This document shows positions 1-5,176 of a stretch of 5,176 bases of DNA, one piece after another (position 1 is the first letter of the stretch; every line of letters starts with the position of its first letter). The notes beneath the pieces were generated by a model. It did not search any database. It had not been told where the DNA came from and saw nothing but the letters and a program-made list of their open reading frames with translations. The DNA comes from Paracoccus sp. (in: a-proteobacteria) (lineage in GTDB: Bacteria; Pseudomonadota; Alphaproteobacteria; Rhodobacterales; Rhodobacteraceae): NCBI GenBank assembly GCA_018056045.1, contig JAGPGI010000228.1:1-5176 (forward strand), read 5' to 3'. The translations under genes were made by a program, and so were the position numbers.

Positions 1-118
1 GGCGCGCGACGCCGGGCGCACCGTCATCATCGTCAGCCATGACGCCCATGTCTGGGCCGCGATGGACCTGGTGCTGACGCTGGATGACGGCCGGCTGGTG
101 GAGGACACGCATGGCTGA
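1..118 (+). CDS. ABC transporter ATP-binding protein, C-terminal fragment
   Basis: Only the last 38 codons are in the window, read from base 2 and ending at TGA 116-118. The fragment contains TVIIVSHD, which matches the last beta strand and switch-histidine (H-loop) of ABC ATPases; the histidine is residue 13 of the fragment. It is followed by a DLVLTLDDGRLVED tail, typical of LolD/MacB-type ATPases, where the final strand reads as a hydrophobic stretch plus DGRL/DGRI. The Walker A, signature and Walker B motifs lie to the left, outside the window. The stop overlaps the next gene's start by 8 bp, so the two are almost certainly translationally coupled and form one transporter, with this protein as the cytoplasmic ATP-hydrolysing subunit. 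The substrate cannot be told from this fragment. Confidence 0.9.
   Translation, partial: ARDAGRTVIIVSHDAHVWAAMDLVLTLDDGRLVEDTHG
100..104 (+). promoter_or_regulatory. Ribosome binding site that sets the permease start
   Basis: GGAGG sits 6 bases upstream of ATG 111 and inside the end of the ATPase gene. It supports the start at 111 over the in-frame ATG at 84, which has no comparable purine-rich motif and would add nine residues encoded entirely within the ATPase gene. Confidence 0.75.
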
Positions 119-1421
119 CTGGTGGGACGGGCTGGGCGCAGGGACGCAGGACGCGCTGATCCTTGTGGCGATCCTTGCGCCGGGGCTGGTTCTGGGCGCC
201 ATAATCTGTCGGGGCCTGCGGCTGCGCACGCTGCTGGGCAGTCTGCTGCGGCGCTATCCCTGGACCAATCTGGGCTATGTGGCACTGGTCGCGCTGTCGG
301 TCGGGCTGGGCGTCGGGCTGATCGCGCAGGAACGCGGTTTGCGGCAGGCCAGCGCCCGGGTCGCGGCAAAGTTCGATCTGATCCTGGCCGCGCCCGGCGA
401 TGAAATCGCCATGCTGATGGCAACGGTCTATCTGCAACCCACCGGCGCGCCCCTGCTGGACGGCGCGACATGGGATCAGGTCAGCCGCAGTGCCGGTGCG
501 GCGCTGGTCGCCCCCATCGCCTATGGCGATAGCTGGCAGGGGCATCCTCTGGTCGGCTCGACCGCCGAATTCGTCGCGCATCTTTCGGGAGATCTGGCCG
601 AGGGGCGGATGTTTTCATCCAACTGGCAGGCCGTCATCGGTGCCCGGGTGCCGCTGGAAATCGGCGCGCATCTTTCCCCCGCCCATGGCGAGGGCGAGGT
701 GGCCGAGCATGACGCCCATGAGGGCATCGAATTCGAGATCACCGGTCGCATGGCTCCGACCGGCAGCCCATGGGACGATGCGATCATCGTGCCGGTGGAA
801 AGCGTCTGGCTGACGCATGGGTTGGGGAATGGCCATGAGGATGCGGAATCCGACCGTATCGGCGCGCCCTTTGATCCGCGCCATTTCCCCGGCACGCCGG
901 CAATCCTGATCGCGACGCACGATCTGGCGGCGGCCTACGGTTTGCAGGCGCAGTTCTCCAGCGACCGCACCATGGCATTTTTCCCCGGCGCGGTGCTGGC
1001 ACGGCTGCACGGGCTGATGGGCAATCTGCGCGAGGTGATGTCGGTGCTGTCGCTGGGCACGCAGATTCTGGTCGCGGCGTCGGTCATGGCCGGGCTGATC
1101 GTGCTGTCGCGGCTGTTCGCGCGGCGACTGGCGCTGCTGCAGGCGCTGGGGGCGCCGGCGCGGATGATCTTTGCGCTGGTCTGGGCGCATGCGGCGCTGC
1201 TTCTGGGCGCGGGCGCGGTGCTGGGCCTGGGCGTCGGGCTGGTCGCGGTGCGCGGCCTGTCGGCGGTCCTGTCGGCGCGCAGCGGGCTGCTGATCGAGCC
1301 GCATCTGGGCTGGCCCGAACTGCATCTGGTCGCCGCCTATTTCACCCTGGCCCTGCTGGTCGCATTGGTGCCGGCGGCGCTGGCCCTGACCCGCCCGGTC
1401 ACGCAGGAGCTGCGCCGCTAG
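111..1421 (+). CDS. FtsX/MacB-type ABC transporter permease with His-rich extracytoplasmic segment
   Basis: Inner-membrane subunit of 436 residues, partner of the ATPase ending at 118. Hydrophobic segments at about residues 13-33, 54-73, 316-334, 355-382 and 405-427 flank a large extracytoplasmic domain (about 75-310). This is the FtsX/MacB layout of one N-terminal and three C-terminal helices, plus one extra N-terminal helix. The stretch FDLILAAPGDEIAMLM (88-103) matches the start of the periplasmic core domain in this superfamily, and RLALLQALGAPARMIF (339-354) is the usual cytoplasmic coupling-loop region. Residues 187-204 hold H187, H192, H200 and H203 among several Asp/Glu, with H236 and H242 further on. 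The motif APTGSPWDDAIIVPVESVW (215-233) recalls permeases of Zrg-like zinc-associated ABC systems; I recall this family resemblance and have not tested it. A lipoprotein-export or MacB-like role is the alternative. The start at 111 is chosen for its GGAGG site and coupling overlap. The gene's end overlaps the convergent isomerase gene by 23 bp. Confidence 0.88.
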   Translation: MADWWDGLGAGTQDALILVAILAPGLVLGAIICRGLRLRTLLGSLLRRYPWTNLGYVALVALSVGLGVGLIAQERGLRQASARVAAKFDLILAAPGDEIAMLMATVYLQPTGAPLLDGATWDQVSRSAGAALVAPIAYGDSWQGHPLVGSTAEFVAHLSGDLAEGRMFSSNWQAVIGARVPLEIGAHLSPAHGEGEVAEHDAHEGIEFEITGRMAPTGSPWDDAIIVPVESVWLTHGLGNGHEDAESDRIGAPFDPRHFPGTPAILIATHDLAAAYGLQAQFSSDRTMAFFPGAVLARLHGLMGNLREVMSVLSLGTQILVAASVMAGLIVLSRLFARRLALLQALGAPARMIFALVWAHAALLLGAGAVLGLGVGLVAVRGLSAVLSARSGLLIEPHLGWPELHLVAAYFTLALLVALVPAALALTRPVTQELRR

Positions 1422-2232
1422 CCGCACGCAGATGGCGGGCAACGCCCGATGCCTCATCGGCGGTGCAGCCATGGGCGACCAGCGGGCCGTCAAAGCCCGC
1501 GCCCCGCAGCCGGGCGACAAGCTCGGCGAAATCGACGACGCCGCTGCCGGCCGCGACAAAGCCGCCATCCGGGGCGCGGTTCTTGGCATGGGCCATGGCG
1601 ATATGCGGGCCAAGCCGGCGGATCGTATCACCGATCACCGCGCGGCGGGCGGTCTCCGAGGCGGTCTCAAAGAGGTTCGCGGGGTCCAGCACGATCTTCA
1701 GCCTTGGGCTGGGCAGTTCCGCGAGCAGGCGTTCCGCCGCCGCCGCGTCAGACACGACATTGGCCAGTTCCGGCTCGACCCCCAGATCGACGCCCTGGGC
1801 CTGAGCCTCGGCCAGCGCGTCGCGCATCGAAACGATCATGTCGGCCCATGCCGCGTCGCTGGCATTGTCGGGATGGGCGCGCCACTGGTCCTGCGCATCG
1901 CGCGTGCCACTGCACAGGGTCACGACGGGCGCGCCGATCCTTGCCGCCGCCGCGATCACCACGCGCAGCCGCCGCGCGCCGTCCTGACGGATCAGCGGAT
2001 CGGGATGGGCCATGTTATAGGTGCCCGACAGTCCGGCAATGCCGATACCCGTTTGCCGCGCGGCATCGACAATCGCGGCGCAGACTGCCGCATCGACCCG
2101 ATCGGGCAGCGCAGAAAGGCCCGAGCAGACGAAATTGTAATGCACCGCGTCAAACCCCGCCGCCTTGGCAGCCGCCATCACGGCAAGCGGCGTGGTGCCG
2201 GGAAAGGTCCGCGCGAAGATCCCCAGTTGCAT
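1399..2232 (-). CDS. Sugar phosphate isomerase/epimerase family protein (xylose isomerase-like TIM barrel)
   Basis: Protein of 277 residues, the usual length for this cytoplasmic family, which isomerises or epimerises sugars or polyol-derived ketoses using a divalent metal. The N-terminus MQLGIFARTF is the first barrel strand. Candidate metal ligands in the expected order are E153 (in GVEPE), D183 (in IVLDPANL) and H215 (in IAMAHAK). At the fourth position, where many members carry Glu, the strand reads PLVAHG with H254. I recall a subgroup with a similar ILHG ending, so this may be normal for its branch. The ATG at 2232 shares one base with the TGA of the upstream oxidoreductase gene (TGATG), and a GGGGG stretch lies 7 bases before it; both fix the start and imply translational coupling. 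The reading frame stays open upstream to about 3012, but that part is antiframe to the oxidoreductase gene. It is the last gene of the leftward operon, and its end overlaps the permease gene on the other strand. The exact substrate is unknown; inosose, tagatose/psicose-type or hydroxypyruvate-type reactions are all possible. Confidence 0.87.
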   Translation of the reverse strand: MQLGIFARTFPGTTPLAVMAAAKAAGFDAVHYNFVCSGLSALPDRVDAAVCAAIVDAARQTGIGIAGLSGTYNMAHPDPLIRQDGARRLRVVIAAAARIGAPVVTLCSGTRDAQDQWRAHPDNASDAAWADMIVSMRDALAEAQAQGVDLGVEPELANVVSDAAAAERLLAELPSPRLKIVLDPANLFETASETARRAVIGDTIRRLGPHIAMAHAKNRAPDGGFVAAGSGVVDFAELVARLRGAGFDGPLVAHGCTADEASGVARHLRAASGAAPA

Positions 2233-3299
2233 CAGATCGCCCCCGTGACGCTGGCCAGTTCGACCCGCTCGCCGGTCACGACCGATTGCGCGATGGCGCG
2301 CATGGCCCGCAACGATGCCAGCCCGTCCTCGACCGAGGCCCCCTCCATCGGCGCGCCGTCCAGAATGCAGCGGGCAAAGCCTTCGACTTGACGGCGATAG
2401 AAATGCGCGTCCTCGCCCAGGATGCGGCTGGTCCTGCCGCTGCGCTCGTCGAAGATATCCACCTCGGAGGCGCGGAAATACCACGGGTTGAAGGTCCGCC
2501 CCAGCACCGAGCCATTCTGGCCATAGATCTGGAACCCCTCGTGCCAGTCCATGCGCAGGGCGACGGTCAGATCCAGATGCCCCAGCGCGCCGCTGGCAAA
2601 CTCGGTCTCGATGAACCAGCAAAACATGCCGTGGCGGTCGGAAAGCCGCGCACGGACAGCGGTGATCGGCCCGCCCAGATAGCGCGCCGTATCGACCAGA
2701 TGCGAGCCATGGGCCAGCATGTAATAGCGTTGCTTGTCGGCCTTTGGGTCGCCCAATGGGCGTTTCGACTGCGCCGAGGAAACGATCAGCGGCTGCAGGG
2801 CATCGGTCATCGGATAGCGCCGGGTGCTGTCGCAATACCATGCCTTCAGCGCCACCATCTGGCCCATGTCGTCGTCGATAAAGGCCCGTGCCGACTGGAT
2901 GCCGGGATCGAAGCGCTTCATATGGCCGACCATATAGGTCAGGCCGGTCTGGCGCACCAATTCGGCCAGCAGGGTGGTTTCCTCGATCGAGACGCCGGCG
3001 GGCTTTTCGCAAAGCACGTGCTTGCCGGCCTTTAGCGCCCTGATCGCCGCCGGGACGTGAAAGGCGTCGGCGGTGGCGATGATGACCGCATCCAGCGCCG
3101 GGTCGGCCAGCATCTGGTCGTAATCGGCAAAGGTCTTTTCGGGGGCGTGGGTCTGCGCCATGCGCAGCCGCAGATCACCGGCCAGCTCGCAAATTGCATA
3201 AAGCCGGGCGTTCGTGGCCTTGGTGCAGCTTTCGAAATGCGCCGACTGGGCGATCTGCCCGGCGCCCAGCACGCCTATATTCAGCCTTGCCCCTGCCAT
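2232..3299 (-). CDS. Gfo/Idh/MocA family NAD(P)-dependent oxidoreductase
   Basis: Cytoplasmic protein of 355 residues, typical for the family. The N-terminal Rossmann fold opens with NIGVLGAGQIA (residues 7-17), in which G12, G14 and A17 form the dinucleotide-binding turn. GKHVLCEKPAG (92-102) is the family's hallmark EKP motif, with K99 the conserved lysine near substrate and nicotinamide. GHMKRFDP (125-132) follows at the start of the second domain. HGSHLVDTARYL (197-208) gives H200 and D203 as the probable catalytic pair. Known members oxidise or reduce hydroxyl/keto groups of sugars and inositols. The specific substrate is not readable here, but one-base coupling to a sugar isomerase/epimerase-like gene suggests the two act on consecutive intermediates. 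The ATG at 3299 is preceded by AAAGGCGGGA, with GGCGGGA ending 6 bases upstream. A 67-bp gap holding a GC-rich hairpin separates it from tal. Confidence 0.92.
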   Translation of the reverse strand: MAGARLNIGVLGAGQIAQSAHFESCTKATNARLYAICELAGDLRLRMAQTHAPEKTFADYDQMLADPALDAVIIATADAFHVPAAIRALKAGKHVLCEKPAGVSIEETTLLAELVRQTGLTYMVGHMKRFDPGIQSARAFIDDDMGQMVALKAWYCDSTRRYPMTDALQPLIVSSAQSKRPLGDPKADKQRYYMLAHGSHLVDTARYLGGPITAVRARLSDRHGMFCWFIETEFASGALGHLDLTVALRMDWHEGFQIYGQNGSVLGRTFNPWYFRASEVDIFDERSGRTSRILGEDAHFYRRQVEGFARCILDGAPMEGASVEDGLASLRAMRAIAQSVVTGERVELASVTGAI

Positions 3300-3321
3300 G
3301 GCGCATCCCGCCTTTCGGAAT

Positions 3322-3359
3322 GCCGCCCCCCGCGCCCGGCCAGCGGGGCAAAGGGCGGC
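3322..3359 (-). other. GC-rich imperfect hairpin between tal and the oxidoreductase gene
   Basis: On the + strand, GCCGCC at 3322-3327 can pair with GGCGGC at 3354-3359, and CCCCGC at 3328-3333 with GCGGGG at 3343-3348. That gives two stacked 6-bp stems with a 9-base loop and a 5-base bulge (3349-3353). It lies 7 bases beyond the tal stop and ends 22 bases before the next start. No T run follows on the minus strand, so it is not a standard intrinsic terminator. It may protect the tal 3' end, mark a processing site or attenuate transcription; it may also be chance in GC-rich DNA. Confidence 0.4.
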
Positions 3360-3366
3360 CGTTTGT

Positions 3367-4314
3367 TCAGGCGGCCAGACGCTGGGCCACCAGCGCGATC
3401 AGCGTCTGATGGTCCTTGTCGAAATTGCGGATGCCTTCGGCCAGCTTTTCGGTGGCCATGGCATCGGCATTCATCTGCCAGCGGAAGGTCGCCTCGTCCA
3501 TCGAGACCCTGGCCATGCCGCTGGCATTTTCGGGCGACAGCGCGCGGGGCAGCGTGGCGGTGTCATTGCCCAGATCGTCCAGCAGCTTGGGCGAGATGGT
3601 CAGGTTGTCGCAACCCGCAAGCGCCTTGATCTGGTCGGCATTGCGGAAGGACGCGCCCATGACCACGGTCTTGATGCCGTTCGACTTGTAATAATCATAG
3701 ATGCGGCGCACCGACAGCACGCCCGGATCCTCGTCGGGGGCATAGCTGTCGCGGCCCTCGGCCTTTTTATACCAGTCGGTGATGCGCCCCACGAAGGGCG
3801 AGATCAGGAAGGCCCCCGCATCGGCGCAAGCCACCGCCTGCGCCATGGAAAACAGCAGCGTCAGGTTGCAATCGATGCCTTCCTTCTGCAGGGTCTCGGC
3901 GGCGCGGATCCCCTCCCAGGTCGAGGCCAGCTTGATCAGGATGCGTTCCTTGCCGATGCCGCGCGCGGCGTAGTCGGCGATGATCGCACGGGCCCGTGTC
4001 AGCGAGGCCGCGCTGTCAAAGGACAGGTTCGCATCCACCTCGGTCGAGACGCGGCCGGGCACCAGTTCGCTGAGCGCGGCGCCCACGGCGACGGTCAGGG
4101 TCGCGGTCACCTCCTCGGCGCTTTTGCCGGCCTTGCGGCCCGCCTCGATCTCGCGCGCGATCAGCGCCTCAGAGGCCGGATCCTTCAGCGCCGCCAGCAC
4201 CAGCGAGGGATTGGTCGTGCAATCAATCGGTTTGTATTTCTTGACCGCCGCGACTTCGCCGGTATCGGCGACAACGACGGTCATCTCTCTGAGTTGGTCA
4301 AGCACGCTGGTCAT
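3367..4314 (-). CDS. tal: Transaldolase (TalB type)
   Basis: Enzyme of 315 residues (E. coli TalB has 317) of the non-oxidative pentose phosphate pathway. It moves a dihydroxyacetone unit from sedoheptulose 7-phosphate to glyceraldehyde 3-phosphate, yielding erythrose 4-phosphate and fructose 6-phosphate, in the cytoplasm. Hallmarks are all visible: D17 in VADTGE, the signature DCTTNPSL at 31-38, E92 in [11 protein letters not shown], and the Schiff-base lysine K128 in [12 protein letters not shown]150 and T152 lie in CNLTLLFS, and ISPFVGRI at 171-178 holds F174 and R177. These match TalB D17, N35, E96, K132, N154, T156, F178 and R181 with a constant offset of four after residue 35. The phenylalanine matching TalB F178 favours transaldolase over fructose-6-phosphate aldolase activity. 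AAAGGA 8 bases before ATG 4314 supports the start. The gene sits 48 bp after the kinase stop and is likely co-transcribed with it, linking the cluster to pentose phosphate metabolism. Confidence 0.97.
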   Translation of the reverse strand: MTSVLDQLREMTVVVADTGEVAAVKKYKPIDCTTNPSLVLAALKDPASEALIAREIEAGRKAGKSAEEVTATLTVAVGAALSELVPGRVSTEVDANLSFDSAASLTRARAIIADYAARGIGKERILIKLASTWEGIRAAETLQKEGIDCNLTLLFSMAQAVACADAGAFLISPFVGRITDWYKKAEGRDSYAPDEDPGVLSVRRIYDYYKSNGIKTVVMGASFRNADQIKALAGCDNLTISPKLLDDLGNDTATLPRALSPENASGMARVSMDEATFRWQMNADAMATEKLAEGIRNFDKDHQTLIALVAQRLAA

Positions 4315-4322
4315 CTTGGCAT

Positions 4323-4328
4323 TCCTTT
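4323..4328 (-). promoter_or_regulatory. Ribosome binding site of tal
   Basis: On the minus strand AAAGGA lies 8 bases upstream of ATG 4314. It is the clearest Shine-Dalgarno match in the leftward operon and confirms the tal start. Confidence 0.7.
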
Positions 4329-4362
4329 GTTCGCTGCGGGCGCGGGGCGCTTGTTCGCGGAA

Positions 4363-4992
4363 TCACGTTGTGGTCAAGATGTATTGAACTGGCCCGCTGG
4401 ATTCCAGCACAAGGCGGCCATTGGGCACGTCATTCTGATCAAGCTTGAAGTCGATCTGGGCCTCGGTCAGGCCATGGCCGACCCAACGCTGCCGCAACCG
4501 GCGGCGCAACTCGGCCTCGGGAACCTCGATCATCACGGTGGCGTCGAAATGGGGCCGCAGGCCGCGCCACGGATCGGCATCCAGCAGCAGATAGTTCCCC
4601 TCGGCCAGAATCAGGCGGATTTCGGGGCCGATGATGCGGGCGCTGCCGCGCGAGATTTCCAGATCGCGGTCAAAGACCGGCACCGCCACCGCGCCCTCGG
4701 CCGGATCGCGCAGCCGCGCCAGCGCGCTGCGCAGCCCCCCCACGTCGAAGGTGTCGGGCGCCCCCTTCCACGGACGCCGCCCCATCGCATTGAGGACCGC
4801 GTCGTCGTAATGAAACCCGTCCATCGGCAGGATCGCGACCGGCTGATCGGCCAGCCCGCGGGCCAGCGCCTCGACCAGCGTGGATTTCCCCGCCCCCGGC
4901 GCACCGGCGATGGCAAGCACCTGCCGTCCCGGCCGCGCCAGCAATGCGCGCGCCACCTCCAGCAGCCCATCGGAATCAATCCGTTTTCCCAT
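4363..4992 (-). CDS. P-loop nucleoside/sugar kinase family protein (FrcK/YggC-like)
   Basis: Read from ATG 4992 the protein has 209 residues, the usual size of the FrcK/YggC-like branch of the uridine kinase/pantothenate kinase/phosphoribulokinase superfamily. Walker A is GAPGAGKST (30-38, K36). LPMDGFHYDD (55-64) carries the conserved Asp that contacts substrate (D58). KGAPDTFD (77-84) is the family's substrate-loop motif. DRDLEI (108-113) and LAEGNYLLLD (129-138) are hallmark strands, and QNDVPNGRLV (186-195) is the conserved C-terminal NDxPN segment. FrcK is encoded with the fructose ABC transporter in rhizobia, but its substrate is not firmly established as far as I know, so sugar phosphorylation is inferred. 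The frame is open upstream to ATG 5136. Those 48 extra codons are basic, begin with a duplicated ARMN stretch and match no family segment, so I reject them. The Shine-Dalgarno at 4992 is weak (CAGG about 8 bases upstream). It is the first gene of the leftward operon, and a terminator upstream implies its own promoter. Confidence 0.88.
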   Translation of the reverse strand: MGKRIDSDGLLEVARALLARPGRQVLAIAGAPGAGKSTLVEALARGLADQPVAILPMDGFHYDDAVLNAMGRRPWKGAPDTFDVGGLRSALARLRDPAEGAVAVPVFDRDLEISRGSARIIGPEIRLILAEGNYLLLDADPWRGLRPHFDATVMIEVPEAELRRRLRQRWVGHGLTEAQIDFKLDQNDVPNGRLVLESSGPVQYILTTT

Positions 4993-5042
4993 CAGATCAG
5001 CCTGCCCCGTCTTGCATGGTTGCGCAGAAATCGTCTCTGGCC

Positions 5043-5093
5043 GCTTGCGGCGACCGCAGGCAAGTTTCAGCGCCCGACCCGTGGACCGCAAGC
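5043..5093. repeat. 8-bp inverted repeat upstream of the kinase gene
   Basis: GCTTGCGG at 5043-5050 and its exact reverse complement CCGCAAGC at 5086-5093 are separated by 35 bases. Copy centres are 43 bases apart, about four helical turns, which would suit two operator half-sites or a looped repressor. The left arm is itself within a short palindrome, CCGCTTGCGG (5041-5050). The right arm overlaps the candidate -35 element. Function is inferred only; in GC-rich DNA an 8-bp match can occur by chance. Confidence 0.4.
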
Positions 5094-5098
5094 CCTGA

Positions 5099-5122
5099 TT
5101 CATCCGCGCGTTCATCCGCGCG
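5099..5122. repeat. Perfect 12-bp tandem duplication in the leader
   Basis: TTCATCCGCGCG occurs twice with no gap, at 5099-5110 and 5111-5122. A degenerate third copy sharing GCATCCGGGC lies at 5133-5142, so the core CATCCG appears three times (5101, 5113, 5134). It lies 107-130 bases upstream of the kinase start, in non-coding DNA just after the upstream terminator. It could be a repeated regulator site or simple slippage duplication. Confidence 0.75.
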
Positions 5123-5145
5123 CGGGTGGCGTGCATCCGGGCATG

Positions 5146-5176
5146 AAAAAGCCGCCGGATCTCTCCGGCGGCCTTT
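5146..5176 (-). terminator. Rho-independent terminator, possibly bidirectional
   Basis: GCCGCCGG at 5151-5158 pairs with CCGGCGGC at 5165-5172. An added A-T pair (5159/5164) makes a 9-bp GC-rich stem with a 4-base loop. On the minus strand the stem is followed by TTTTT (5150-5146), a standard intrinsic terminator for a leftward gene beyond the right edge. On the + strand the stem is followed by CTTT up to the window end, so it might also stop rightward transcripts. It separates the kinase operon from the next unit. Confidence 0.85.

Larger units (their letters stand above)
4993..5145 (-). promoter_or_regulatory. Leader and likely promoter region of the kinase-tal-oxidoreductase-isomerase operon
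   Basis: This non-coding stretch lies between an intrinsic terminator and the kinase start, so the operon promoter should be here. No strong sigma-70 match is visible. The best minus-strand candidate is TTGCGG (around 5092-5087) followed after 17 bases by GAAACT (only three of six matches to TATAAT), which is weak. The region contains a 12-bp tandem repeat and an 8-bp inverted repeat, listed separately, that could be regulator sites. Confidence 0.4.

Noticed and set aside
84..110. Alternative permease start at ATG 84
   Set aside because: It has no good ribosome binding site and would lie wholly inside the ATPase gene; ATG 111 has GGAGG at 6 bases.
1436..1459. Two small hairpins (CGGGC-AAC-GCCCG and CGATG-CCT-CATCG) just after the permease stop as a terminator
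   Set aside because: Stems are only 5 bp, no T run follows on either strand, and they encode part of the isomerase C-terminus.
615..1631. Minus-strand open frame (338 codons) opposite the permease
   Set aside because: The translation is Gln/Arg/His-rich low-complexity, an antisense shadow of the permease. It also runs across the real operon junction.
2233..3012. Upstream extension of the isomerase frame to 537 codons
   Set aside because: The added 260 residues have no family features and are out of frame with the well-supported oxidoreductase. The TGATG junction marks the real start at 2232.
1449..3035. Long + strand open frame (528 codons) opposite the isomerase and oxidoreductase genes
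   Set aside because: Its product is Arg/Pro/Ala-rich with no recognisable motif, and it lies antisense to two genes with clear family signatures. Long antisense frames are expected in GC-rich DNA.
3057..3629. + strand open frame across the tal-oxidoreductase junction
   Set aside because: It is antisense to two real genes, and its translation is Arg/Pro/Ser-rich without motifs.
3980..4387. + strand open frame opposite the tal N-terminal half
   Set aside because: It is an Ala/Ser-rich antisense product without motifs, opposite the well-conserved tal gene.

Overview
The window is GC-rich, and its third codon positions are strongly G/C. Gene content and protein style fit an alphaproteobacterium of the Rhodobacteraceae/Paracoccus type; this is an inference from style, not from a marker gene. 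Nothing suggests mobile DNA: I see no transposase, integrase, tRNA, rRNA or CRISPR array.

Left part (1-1421, + strand): the last codons of an ABC-transporter ATPase overlap by 8 bp with a complete FtsX/MacB-type permease of 436 residues. The permease has a His/Asp/Glu-rich stretch in its large extracytoplasmic domain. Together with several family motifs, this recalls the permeases paired with ATPases in Zrg-type zinc-associated ABC systems. The metal link is a hypothesis. The rest of that operon lies to the left of the window.

Middle and right part (1399-4992, - strand): four genes read leftward in the order P-loop sugar/nucleoside kinase (FrcK/YggC-like), transaldolase (tal), Gfo/Idh/MocA oxidoreductase, and sugar-phosphate isomerase/epimerase-like TIM barrel. 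Gaps are 48 bp (kinase to tal), 67 bp (tal to oxidoreductase, holding a GC-rich hairpin) and a one-base TGATG stop/start overlap (oxidoreductase to TIM barrel). This looks like one carbohydrate-catabolism operon. The last two genes would oxidise and isomerise or epimerise a sugar or polyol, the kinase would phosphorylate a sugar or related substrate, and transaldolase would feed products into the pentose phosphate pathway. The actual substrate cannot be read from the sequence.

The two operons converge and overlap tail-to-tail by 23 bp (1399-1421), with no room for a terminator between them. Right edge (4993-5176): about 150 bp of non-coding leader upstream of the kinase carries a perfect 12-bp tandem duplication and an 8-bp inverted repeat. 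It is bounded by a strong intrinsic terminator (5146-5176) that closes a leftward unit beyond the window, so the kinase operon probably starts its own transcript. I find no clearly novel system; the most interesting points are the possibly metal-linked permease and the four-gene sugar cluster with its repeat-bearing leader.
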